Below the pieces are notes generated by a model that worked only from the letters and a program-made list of their open reading frames with translations, was not told the DNA's origin and did not search any database. A program made the position numbers and the translations under genes. A stretch of 64,000 nt of DNA from Planctomycetales bacterium (lineage in GTDB: Bacteria; Planctomycetota; Planctomycetia; Planctomycetales; Planctomycetaceae): contig JANQPT010000050.1 in the NCBI GenBank assembly GCA_028285345.1, positions 1-64,000 of the forward strand. Direction: 5' to 3'. How positions within the stretch are numbered: the first letter of the stretch is position 1; each line of letters opens with the position of its first letter. Positions 39,001-46,269 of this stretch are shown one piece after another.

Positions 39001-39614
39001 GAGACAAATTGATCATCAACGGGAACTTGAATTGCAATCTTGGCGGTCAATTCCGCGCGGTCGCCGCGGACGATTTCGCCGGTGAGACTCAGCTTCGAAA
39101 TGTTTGCCGCGGGTGCCGGCGACTGTTTCCGGGATCTCAGTTCTTCGAGCGCCTGTTCCGGCGTCTGTCCCGGTTTCACGAAGAGAATCGGTTCTCGTTT
39201 TCCGGTCTTCTCGTCAATCTTGTAGATGATCGTCGGTCCGTCGTCATCCTCAACGACACTGGATTTCGGACCGCGCGGCGTTGGCGCTGCCGACGTTCCA
39301 GAATCTGCACGTTCACCTTCGGCTGTTGATTGCGCCCAGGAAGAACGTTCGTCAGCGCCCCACATCACGCCGATCACGACCGCGCAGCAAAGGCAGACGT
39401 TTCGCGCCAGACGCGAAAACATGGCTGGGGTGAGCTGCGCGTTTCCGACCATCACATGCTGATCTTGCTGAGATTGAACTGTTTCGGCGAACTCGGCAGA
39501 TGTGCGTTGCGTCGACGAGCCGGCGTCCCTCCTGCGCCGCTTTGATGATCGAGTTCCCCGCGATTGGCGACGTGATCTAGATTCTCCCGGTACTAACCGT
39601 TCTCGGGTGGACAT
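36027..39614 (-). CDS. Large membrane-anchored protein of unknown function (1195 aa)
   Basis: No family recognised. A basic, Arg/Ser-rich cytoplasmic tail (residues 1-65) leads into a membrane or signal segment (LARNVCLCCAVVIGVMWGA, about 68-87), then a low-complexity linker and a large beta-rich region to about residue 1040, followed by three or four membrane helices and an Ala/Ser-rich tail. The ISKLSLTGEIVRG motif at the start of the beta region resembles the starts of both halves of the downstream 2224-aa protein, suggesting shared modules (inference). The ATG at 39614 is used; the TTG one codon earlier is less likely. It is translationally coupled to the next gene by ATGA. Confidence 0.8.
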   Translation of the reverse strand: MSTRERLVPGESRSRRQSRGTRSSKRRRRDAGSSTQRTSAEFAETVQSQQDQHVMVGNAQLTPAMFSRLARNVCLCCAVVIGVMWGADERSSWAQSTAEGERADSGTSAAPTPRGPKSSVVEDDDGPTIIYKIDEKTGKREPILFVKPGQTPEQALEELRSRKQSPAPAANISKLSLTGEIVRGDRAELTAKIAIQVPVDDQFVSIPLRLNEATLLGAPKYEGPGRAYPAAPAGKSGLVWWILGKGDHQLTLKLSVPVVSKTTKPHLQLSLPPTAVSELTLKMLSSNVSATVHPKDAGVPPVITKNNGGTITVAGLGTAFDMSWEPLRPKARPILEVDNTVSVEFDATDIFLQARQQIRAIDGTGYVDRLSIDLPRQAEFLSVSGVDIAEQRFDEQHPETVHLQLAEPTKGPIDLTWNLKLNREAEGEKVSCSGFHVHDAKRESGVIGLRTRNDHQRLAVDSVQQRHVRRINVADTKKQFPDAPDEAYRFDKQPFELWASTFTVEPRFSVSPRLLLTVSEDKLDLECLFQYRVLRGELSEVIVDWKEWKNRGWELSQPFEPDAFVLERIEEDDQIKFRLAQEIGPTFSIRLKAYRAIPGSSRLDFELPFAAASRRTDTYFVIFKEDNIEVQLKPGAETVARLLETPLPRLLRFPDRLQDLRHTAYQLNSTPQQFSAEISVHSPSVQTSSLVNLLPSPEKLSVEQTISYTVAWSKQNQVSLLVPDSLKERIQGDRIVVRTSSETGTAVPIWQNSGQPGRQRLTLQLDQPRTDRFQVIVPYEIDFDTEFISGAEEELTIPVIESLDSEYETTQFEVQRSNNVQVEFADDRWRSQTDVGGTTFWSTDQSVDEIPVTITRARPQSRQHTATVTKAYIRTTIDAARNYDGTAFYMLRDVPDRIEFVMPASIELTGLKWDGRQVPAEAIGSDAASPGRYRVPLTQIKDTRQGVFEISFGSRGVRTPSLADNVQLAAPQLPLDHWSARVVWSVAPPENSLLFLDPAGYTSDHRWQRSGLDGLLWERVPHQSDAELLEWVGATSTEADAADHRYQFSRLAAPIDMQLKSMSWPMIVAVGSGFALILGLMFQYFPVTRSSLVLLGLGFLVATAGIWYTAPVLLLLQASVVGLVLALVSALIQGFIRRRRSAVVTVPSASGYVPSGGSSFEHEMVALAGSRQSGAKLEQPASGSVPSSTATGASS

Positions 39615-39758
39615 CAATTTCTGTCCCGAGACGTAGCAGGCGTCACCCCGCCCACACTGGGGGCGCCCACGCAGAGAGGAGAATTAGACATTCTCCATTT
39701 TACCCCCCCCGCATACGCAGGGAAAGCAGGAAATCCCGTCCTCACAAGAATTAACGGC

Positions 39759-40535
39759 CTAGTTCAACAGCGCTGACAGTTGTGCGTGAATTGCGGTCCC
39801 GTTAGTCGCCAGCATATCCGCACGCTCCAAGTTCAGCGGTTCTCCACCGGTAGTCGTCACGCTCCCACCCGCCTCGTGAATGATTAAGACTCCCGCTGCC
39901 ATGTCCCACGGCTTCAAATTTGTTGACCAGTACCCCTCCATGCGTCCGCTGGCGATATATGCAAGGTTTAACGCGGCTGAACCGGTGCGATGGATTGTTT
40001 GGGCGTGGGGGAGAACGTTTAGGAAACGGCCGATTTCGGGCCCCTCCCGGCTGACTCCCGGCGGAAAACTTGCCACCAGCATTGACCGGCTCAACTCATC
40101 CGTTTCGCTGACTTGGATCGCCTGGCCGTTCAACGTGGCGCCGTCGCCGAGCGCTGCTGCGAAGAGTTCATTCCGATTCGGGTCAAAGATGACGCCCGCA
40201 GCCATCTCGCCCTCATGCTCCAGCCCGATCGAGACCGCATACGAAGGGTAACCATGCACGTAGTTCGAGGTTCCGTCGAGCGGATCAATAATCCAACGAT
40301 AGCCCGAATCGCCGCTCCCTTCTTGCAGACCCTCTTCGCCCAAAAAACCGTGATCGGGAAAACGCTGAGACAACGTTTCGTGAATCGCAGTCTGCGCCGC
40401 CAAGTCGGCTTCCGTGACCATGTCGGCGGTGTGCGACTTATGACGCACGGTGAATTTGTCCGCCCAGTGCAATAAAATGTCGCCCGCCTGCCGCGCTGCG
40501 GCCTCCGCCGCGGTTAAAAATTCCCCGTCGCTCAC
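39759..40535 (-). CDS. Inositol monophosphatase family protein
   Basis: A 258-aa cytoplasmic Mg2+-dependent phosphatase. The metal-binding motifs GEEG (near residue 71) and IDPLDGTSNYVHGYP (near 87), and WDMAAGVLIIHEAGG (near 210), are all intact. Members act on inositol phosphates, fructose bisphosphate or PAP; which applies here cannot be told. The start is GTG at 40535, with AAAGGAG five bases upstream. It is upstream of the large-protein pair on the same strand, with a 144-base gap. Confidence 0.92.
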   Translation of the reverse strand: MSDGEFLTAAEAAARQAGDILLHWADKFTVRHKSHTADMVTEADLAAQTAIHETLSQRFPDHGFLGEEGLQEGSGDSGYRWIIDPLDGTSNYVHGYPSYAVSIGLEHEGEMAAGVIFDPNRNELFAAALGDGATLNGQAIQVSETDELSRSMLVASFPPGVSREGPEIGRFLNVLPHAQTIHRTGSAALNLAYIASGRMEGYWSTNLKPWDMAAGVLIIHEAGGSVTTTGGEPLNLERADMLATNGTAIHAQLSALLN

Positions 40536-40724
40536 GGGAACTCCTTTCCGTCACTAATTCTAAATCCGGAGTTGCTTCAACTGCCGAGTGTAGCCGGTGT
40601 CGTCGCATGGTCAAGATGAGCGGACCTCTGGCTTGATTCCCGCCTTCACGTGATCTAATCATGACTCTCTCGGACGTTACTCAATCATTGTTTGATTCGC
40701 CAATTGTGAAAGAACAGTTTGTCC

Positions 40725-42101
40725 ATGCCCTATGCCTACAACTTTGGCGCCGCCGCCGACGGAACGACCGATGACACCGCTGCCCTGCAACACGCCATCG
40801 ACGAAGGCGGCGGCGTGCTCAAACTCACCAAAGGAACGTATCGAATTACGCGCCCGTTGGTGTTCGATTTGACCAAACTCGGCTACGGGGCGGTGTTGGG
40901 TGACGGCGGGACGCCGCGAATTGTGATGGCGGGGCCCGGACCGGCAATCCAAGTGCTCGGTGATCATCGCGGAACGGCCTTGCCGTCCACGGTGAAGCCG
41001 CACACGTGGGACAAAGAGCGTTTCCCAAACATCAGCGGCGTCGAAATTCTCGGTGAACATCCCGAGGCGATCGGGATTCAACTCCGCAAGACGATGCAGA
41101 TGACCGTTTCGCGCGTGCTCGTCCGCAACTGCCGGTACGGCGTGCATCTCGTCGAACGAAACCGCAATTTCCTGCTCTGCGATTCGCACATCTACGACAA
41201 CGCCGAGTACGGCCTGTATCTGGATCGTTGCAACCTGCACCAGATCAACGTCACCGGCAACCACATCAGCTACAACAAACGGGCCGGCATCAAATCGCTC
41301 GACGGGGACGTGCACAATCTGCAAATCACCGGCAACGACATCGAGTACAACAACCACCCCGGCGTCGACAAATCACCGGGCGGCGAGCCGACTGGTGCGG
41401 AGATTTGGTTTGAAGCCCCACAGGGAGTGATCAGCGAAGTGACGATCGCGAGCAACACGATTCAAGCGACGGTGCAACCGGGGGGAGCAAACATTCGCAT
41501 TCACGGATCGGGCAAAACCGCCCCGTACGGAGCGCGGCTGATTGCGATCACCGGCAACATTCTCGGCAGCCAGACCCGCGGCATCGAACTGCTCTCGGCG
41601 CAACGAGTGGCGATCACCGGCAATACGATCTACGGGGCGGCCGAGTTGTCGTTATTGGCACGGCATTGTTCGGGGCTGTCAATGTCGGGCAACACGATCG
41701 CCTGGCAAGGCTTGCCTAACGATCCGCCGCGGGACGGAATTCTCTGCGAAGACTGCGACAACGGCGTGCTGTCGGGACTCGTCACGCAAGGCATGAGCGC
41801 CGGATCGCCTGATAGCGGCGCAGCGATTACGCTCATCCGCTGCAGCGACTTCAGTGTCAGCGATTGCCACGTACTCGACCCGAAACATCGCGGCATCGAA
41901 CTGCGCGATTGCACCCGTTGCCGCGTGACCGGCAACCACGTTATCGACCGCCGCGAATCACCGACGATGCTACAGGCAATCCGCGTTACAGGGAAGAGCC
42001 GCGACAACTTGGTTCGCGACAACACCACAGGCGGCGCCGTCGGCGAGAACATCGTGGTCCCACAAGAGACTACGATCAATCGCGGCAATATTCAGTGGTA
42101 G
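40725..42101 (+). CDS. Right-handed parallel beta-helix repeat protein
   Basis: A 458-aa protein of the pectate-lyase-like fold. The N terminus MPYAYNFGAAADGTTDDTAAL is the usual beginning of pectin-lyase-like proteins (GA..DG.TDDT..), followed by about ten coils marked by repeated ITGNxI/VTGNHI units (for example QINVTGNHISYN, LQITGNDIEYN, LIAITGNILG). No signal peptide is visible, unlike most exported polysaccharide-active members. The ATG at 40725 is chosen over a TTG two codons earlier. Function unknown: lyase, hydrolase or structural. Confidence 0.85.
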   Translation: MPYAYNFGAAADGTTDDTAALQHAIDEGGGVLKLTKGTYRITRPLVFDLTKLGYGAVLGDGGTPRIVMAGPGPAIQVLGDHRGTALPSTVKPHTWDKERFPNISGVEILGEHPEAIGIQLRKTMQMTVSRVLVRNCRYGVHLVERNRNFLLCDSHIYDNAEYGLYLDRCNLHQINVTGNHISYNKRAGIKSLDGDVHNLQITGNDIEYNNHPGVDKSPGGEPTGAEIWFEAPQGVISEVTIASNTIQATVQPGGANIRIHGSGKTAPYGARLIAITGNILGSQTRGIELLSAQRVAITGNTIYGAAELSLLARHCSGLSMSGNTIAWQGLPNDPPRDGILCEDCDNGVLSGLVTQGMSAGSPDSGAAITLIRCSDFSVSDCHVLDPKHRGIELRDCTRCRVTGNHVIDRRESPTMLQAIRVTGKSRDNLVRDNTTGGAVGENIVVPQETTINRGNIQW

Positions 42102-42274
42102 TCATCGAGATCGGCCTGGTTTGTGATCGTTCGACACGTGTGTTAGAAGTAGGACGAACCGATGGTGGCGCGATGTCGTGAAATCAAATATTGTCGGGGA
42201 GTGTCACACGCAGCATCACCGACTTGCAGGTTTATCGTCTAATGCGCATCGTTCAAAACGTCGCAAAAGCTATC

Positions 42275-42476
42275 GCCCCGAAGGGGCATCAACATTCTAG
42301 CCCAGGGCAGAGCGCAGCGCCGCCCTGGGTTCACAAGGGTTGTTACAATTCAAGCCCTGAAAGGGCGAAACATAAATCGGTCACGCCCTTACAGGGCTTT
42401 GTTTATTATCGGGCCTACCGACCCAGGGCGGCGCTGCGCTCTGCCCTGAGCTGACCTGTTTGGGCCCCTTTGGGGC
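42275..42476. repeat. Nested long inverted repeat (about 200 bp)
   Basis: A symmetric element. Outer arms are GCCCCGAAGGGGC (42275-42287) and GCCCCTTTGGGGC (42464-42476). Middle arms of 30 bp at 42301-42330 and 42421-42450 match at 29 of 30 positions after reverse complementing. Inner arms AAGCCCTGAAAGGGCG and CGCCCTTACAGGGCTT flank an AT-rich centre. Frames through it are repeat-derived. It ends about 65 bases before the sugar phosphorylase gene. It is MITE- or BIME-like; no transposase is present. Confidence 0.8.
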
Positions 42477-42540
42477 AAACTCGTCGTTGCGGTTCAACAA
42501 CAGTCGGTCATGCACAGCATGACCAACACGGGAGTGCAGC

Positions 42541-44262
42541 ATGACATTATCGAGCACGACACGTACCGAGATGGAGCAACTGCTCGCGCCGCTGTACCCG
42601 GGCCGCGAAGCCGAAGTGGCCGATTCGATCGCCGAACTGGCCGATCATTACGCGGACCTGCCGGTGCGATCCGCCCCAGGGCTATGGAACGAGCAAGACG
42701 CCGTGCTGATTACCTACGGCGATCAGGTCCGCCGTGAGGGGCAATCGCCGCTATCGGCACAGCAGGAGTTCTTGATCGATGCCGGTCTGGACCGGGCGCT
42801 GAGCACTGTTCACTTTCTTCCGTTTTGCCCCTATTCCTCCGACGACGGATTTTCCGTGATCGACTACCGGCAGATCGATCCAAATCTGGGCGACTGGGAC
42901 GACGTCGAAAACTACCGCGAGCAATTCGATCTAATGTTCGATCTCGTGCTGAACCATTGCTCCCAACATTCGCAGTGGTTTCAGGACTATCTCGCCGGCA
43001 CCAGCCCGTATGACGGTTACTTCATCGAAGCCGATCCGGCGGACGATCTTTCCGGCGTGACCCGCCCGCGCAGTCTGCCGCTGTTGACGAAGTTCGAGAC
43101 CAGCCGGGGTGATAAGCACATCTGGACCACATTCAGCGACGATCAGGTTGATCTGAATTTCGCCAACCCTGCTGTGCTGCGGGAGATGCTGGACGTGCTA
43201 CTGTTCTACATCCAGCGGGGCGCGCGGATCATTCGTCTGGATGCGATTGCCTATCTGTGGAAGACGATCGGCGCCAGTTGCATTCATCTGCCGCAGACGC
43301 ACGCCGTGGTCAAATTGATGCGGACGCTTGTCGATGAACTTGCGCCCGGCACGATTCTGCTCACCGAGACGAACGTCCCGCATCAGGAGAACGTGAGCTA
43401 TTTCGGCGACGGCGATGAAGCGCAGATGGTCTACCAATTCAGCCTCTCGCCGCTGCTGCTCGATGCGTTCCTCACCGGCGATGCGGGGACGCTGATGCGA
43501 TGGCTCACCGATCTGGAGCCGCCGCGGCCGGGCACCACCTATTTCAACTTCACCGCGTCACACGACGGAATCGGCGTCCGGCCACTGGAAGGCATCGTTC
43601 CTCCCGAGCGCGTTCAATCACTTGTGGAAGCCGTCGAGCAGCGCGGCGGTCGGGTGAGCACCAAACGCAACCCCGACGGTAGCGATAGCCCGTACGAATT
43701 GAACATCACTTACTTCTCCGCGCTTGGAGAGCCGGATGGACTCGATCCGGAGTTGCACGCGCGGAAGTTTCTCGCCTCACAAGCGATCATGCTCTCGCTG
43801 CAGGGGATTCCCGGCATTTACTTTCACAGCATCGTCGGCACTGCCAATGATCAAGCGGGCGTCGAGCAAACCGGACGGGCCCGGTCGATCAATCGACGCA
43901 AGTTCGACCGGCAAGAACTCGATGACATTCTGGCGAACGAGAATTCAGCGCAGCGACAGGTGTTCGACGGATACCGCCGCATGCTGCTGATGCGGATCGC
44001 CCAACCGGCGTTTCATCCCGACGCAAGCCAACAGGTCGTAGACGTCGGACACTCAGCCGTTGTCGCCTATGTTCGCCGGAGCGGCGATCCTGAGCAAACA
44101 GTGCTGGTCTTGGCCAACGTTTCCGGCGAGACTTGCCAGGTTGATTTGTCGAGTCTCGACTTCCAACCGACGACCGATTTGCTCAACGCCGAGGCCGAGT
44201 TTGCCGGAGGTGGTCCGGTGACGCTTGCGCCGTTTCAGGCATGTTGGCTGACGGCACATTGA
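42541..44262 (+). CDS. GH13 subfamily 18 sugar phosphorylase (sucrose phosphorylase-like)
   Basis: A 573-aa cytoplasmic glycoside phosphorylase. The early motif VHFLPFCPYSSDDGFSVIDY is typical of GH13_18. The nucleophile Asp is in IIRLDAIAYLWK near residue 234, the acid/base Glu in LLTETNVPH near 274, and the transition-state Asp in FTASHDGIG near 342. Related enzymes phosphorolyse sucrose, glucosylglycerate or glucosylglycerol; the exact substrate cannot be read from these motifs. Glucosylglycerate is a plausible target because it is a compatible solute in marine and halotolerant bacteria (inference). GGGAG lies six bases before the ATG. Confidence 0.88.
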   Translation: MTLSSTTRTEMEQLLAPLYPGREAEVADSIAELADHYADLPVRSAPGLWNEQDAVLITYGDQVRREGQSPLSAQQEFLIDAGLDRALSTVHFLPFCPYSSDDGFSVIDYRQIDPNLGDWDDVENYREQFDLMFDLVLNHCSQHSQWFQDYLAGTSPYDGYFIEADPADDLSGVTRPRSLPLLTKFETSRGDKHIWTTFSDDQVDLNFANPAVLREMLDVLLFYIQRGARIIRLDAIAYLWKTIGASCIHLPQTHAVVKLMRTLVDELAPGTILLTETNVPHQENVSYFGDGDEAQMVYQFSLSPLLLDAFLTGDAGTLMRWLTDLEPPRPGTTYFNFTASHDGIGVRPLEGIVPPERVQSLVEAVEQRGGRVSTKRNPDGSDSPYELNITYFSALGEPDGLDPELHARKFLASQAIMLSLQGIPGIYFHSIVGTANDQAGVEQTGRARSINRRKFDRQELDDILANENSAQRQVFDGYRRMLLMRIAQPAFHPDASQQVVDVGHSAVVAYVRRSGDPEQTVLVLANVSGETCQVDLSSLDFQPTTDLLNAEAEFAGGGPVTLAPFQACWLTAH

Positions 44263-44297
44263 CCGGCGGATTTAAGGTATTTCCGTAATGGTGTCGC

Positions 44298-44325
44298 TTG
44301 ACTTTCCCGTCGCATGCAAGATACT
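44298..44325 (+). promoter_or_regulatory. Possible sigma-70 promoter before the cbb3 operon leader
   Basis: TTGACT at 44298-44303 and GATACT at 44320-44325 are spaced by 16 bases, a fair match to the housekeeping consensus. A transcript starting near 44332 would pass through a small hairpin (CGCTCC 44338-44343 with GGAGCG 44357-44362) and meet the terminator at 44385-44424. Assignment is from pattern only. Confidence 0.35.
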
Positions 44326-44384
44326 GTGAGCCCTAATCGCTCCGTTCATGGCGGGTGGAGCGTCCATTTTTGAAGAGCTATGAC

Positions 44385-44424
44385 AGCCCCTTAGCCGCAC
44401 GTGCGCGGCTAAGGGGCTTTTTTT
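44385..44424 (+). terminator. Strong intrinsic terminator
   Basis: AGCCCCTTAGCCGC (44385-44398) pairs perfectly over 14 bp with 44405-44418, with a six-base loop, followed by seven T residues. It lies 120 bases after the sugar phosphorylase stop and only 36 bases before the start of the cytochrome gene. It may end the phosphorylase transcript, or act as an attenuator or sRNA end for the cbb3 operon. Confidence 0.8.
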
Positions 44425-44459
44425 ATGCCGCAAAATCCTCATCAATAACCTTGCAAGCT

Positions 44460-45581
44460 ATGCCGCGAACTATCACTTCGATCCTAAGTCCACGCCGCAT
44501 GCCGTTATGGGGAATGTTACTATTCGGCTGGTGCTGCGTCGCCGGCTGTGAGCGGGCTCGCGATGACATCTACGTGCTCAACGCACAATCCCAAGAGTTC
44601 AGTGATGAACTGCGCGTTAAAATCCGGCAACTGCTCGACTCACACAGCGGGACACCGCAGGCGCCCAAAATGCTCGGCGATTCGTCCTTTGATGCCGAGC
44701 AACTGAAGCTGGGAATGGAAGTCTATACCCGCCGCTGTGCACAGTGCCATGGAGTTTCCGGCGACGGTGACGGTCCGGCGGCAAAGTACCTCTATCCGCG
44801 CCCGCGTGACTATCGTCGCGGACTGTTTAAGTTTACTTCGACTCCGTACGGCTATAAGCCCCGTCGCGCCGACTTGATCCGCACCCTGCGGCGCGGAATT
44901 CCGGGCACGTCGATGCCCTCGTTTGCTCGGCTTTCACCGGCGGAGCTGGAAGCGGTCACCGATTATGTGATCGCGCTCTCGCGTCGCGGGGAATTGGAAA
45001 CGCAATTGGTGTTGGAGGCCGATCCGGACGAACCGGAATTTGATCCGGAAGTCGTGCAAGAATTCATTGACGCCATCACGGAGAGCTGGAAGACGGCCGA
45101 GTATTCCGAGGTGATGCCGCTGACTCCCTTGCCGGAATTCACCGCGGACGACGTCACCCTCGGCAAAGAGTTATTCACCGCTGCCGACGTCGGTTGCTCA
45201 AAATGTCACGGCAACGATGGCCGTGGACAAACAGCGGCGAACGTGGTCACTCCGCTCAAGGACATGTGGGGGCAACACGCCCGGGCGGCCGACTTGACGT
45301 CAGGCATTCTGCGGGGCGGTGGAGAGCCGATCGACATCTATCGACGGATCTATAACGGCATCAACGGCACTCCCATGCCGGGATTCAGTACATCCGAAAA
45401 AATTCGCGAGAATCCGGAGTTGGTCTGGAAGCTCGTGGCGTACGTGCTCAGCGTCTCCGGCGAGCGCCGATCCGGAAACGTTCCGCCGGTGGGAGAGTTT
45501 TCGTTCGCACCCTATCCGATCGGAAAAAAAGCGGACCAAGCAGACGCGGACGGCGAGGATGCCGAATCCGGACAACAATAA
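44460..45581 (+). CDS. Diheme c-type cytochrome lipoprotein
   Basis: A 373-aa exported cytochrome. The signal MLLFGWCCVAGC ends in a lipobox, so the protein is probably lipid-anchored. Two covalent heme sites are CAQCH near residue 93 and CSKCH near residue 246, each followed by a cytochrome c domain with distal Met candidates (GTSMPSF, GTPMPGF). The ATG at 44460 is chosen; another at 44499 is possible. In position and heme count it could do the job of CcoP, which is missing from the operon as a fused subunit. It leads the cbb3 oxidase gene group. Confidence 0.88.
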   Translation: MPRTITSILSPRRMPLWGMLLFGWCCVAGCERARDDIYVLNAQSQEFSDELRVKIRQLLDSHSGTPQAPKMLGDSSFDAEQLKLGMEVYTRRCAQCHGVSGDGDGPAAKYLYPRPRDYRRGLFKFTSTPYGYKPRRADLIRTLRRGIPGTSMPSFARLSPAELEAVTDYVIALSRRGELETQLVLEADPDEPEFDPEVVQEFIDAITESWKTAEYSEVMPLTPLPEFTADDVTLGKELFTAADVGCSKCHGNDGRGQTAANVVTPLKDMWGQHARAADLTSGILRGGGEPIDIYRRIYNGINGTPMPGFSTSEKIRENPELVWKLVAYVLSVSGERRSGNVPPVGEFSFAPYPIGKKADQADADGEDAESGQQ

Positions 45582-45615
45582 CCCTGCCGCGAGATTTCTT
45601 CATCGTTCAGAGGCG

Positions 45616-46269
45616 ATGCCGAACATGGACAAGCCGGAAAAACAAGCGGAACTGCAGCAACTCAAAGATCGCGTAGAGAAGCTGGAGTCGGAAATTGAAC
45701 AGTCCCGTCCAGTCACCCATTGGCAGCCGTCGGGATATTACACGGCGTATTATGCGACCAGCGGCTTTTTGCTGGGCATTTTCGGCGCGATGGCCAGCCT
45801 GTTGGTCAATGTTGTGGGGGCGCCGCTGGCCGGGAAAAGTCCGCTCGAGTTGATCTGCGTCTACCTGACGTTTCCCTTGGGTGAAAAGGCCCTGGGCCTC
45901 GCCGATTCGGCTCAGAATGTCTACGCCGTCAGTAACGGGCTGATCCTCACCATCGGCTGCTGCCTTTATCTAGCCACAGGCATGTTGCTGGGCGTGCCCT
46001 TCTACGTCGCCCTGACTCGGCTGACGCAAAACTCGTCGGTCGCAATGCGGTATGTCGTCGCCGCCGTCCTGTCGCTGTTGGTTTGGCTAGTGAACTTTTA
46101 TGGAATTCTAAGCTGGCTGCAACCGGCGCTGTTTGGCGGGAACTGGATTGTTGAACAGGTTCCTCCTTGGGTTGCGGCGGTCACGCATCTCGTGTTTGGC
46201 ATGACGATCGCGCTTTTATATCCCCTGGGCCAATTCGTCCCGTACCAACGTCCGACGGAGAAATCATGA
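45616..46269 (+). CDS. Membrane protein in cbb3 oxidase operon
   Basis: A 217-aa protein of unknown function. A short coiled-coil-like helix (KQAELQQLKDRVEKLESEIE, residues 8-27) precedes about five membrane helices. No catalytic motif is visible. The ATG at 45616 directly follows AGAGG; an ATG nine bases later is also possible. Its stop overlaps the ccoN start as ATGA, so it is translationally coupled to the oxidase and is probably an assembly or accessory subunit. Confidence 0.75.
   Translation: MPNMDKPEKQAELQQLKDRVEKLESEIEQSRPVTHWQPSGYYTAYYATSGFLLGIFGAMASLLVNVVGAPLAGKSPLELICVYLTFPLGEKALGLADSAQNVYAVSNGLILTIGCCLYLATGMLLGVPFYVALTRLTQNSSVAMRYVVAAVLSLLVWLVNFYGILSWLQPALFGGNWIVEQVPPWVAAVTHLVFGMTIALLYPLGQFVPYQRPTEKS

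Noticed and set aside
42191-42454. 87-codon plus-strand frame through the nested inverted repeat
   Set aside because: It is wholly repeat-derived and crosses the symmetric arms.
44355-44459. Upstream GTG extension of the cytochrome gene
   Set aside because: It would read through the terminator hairpin and T-run and place 35 unlikely residues before a good lipoprotein signal.
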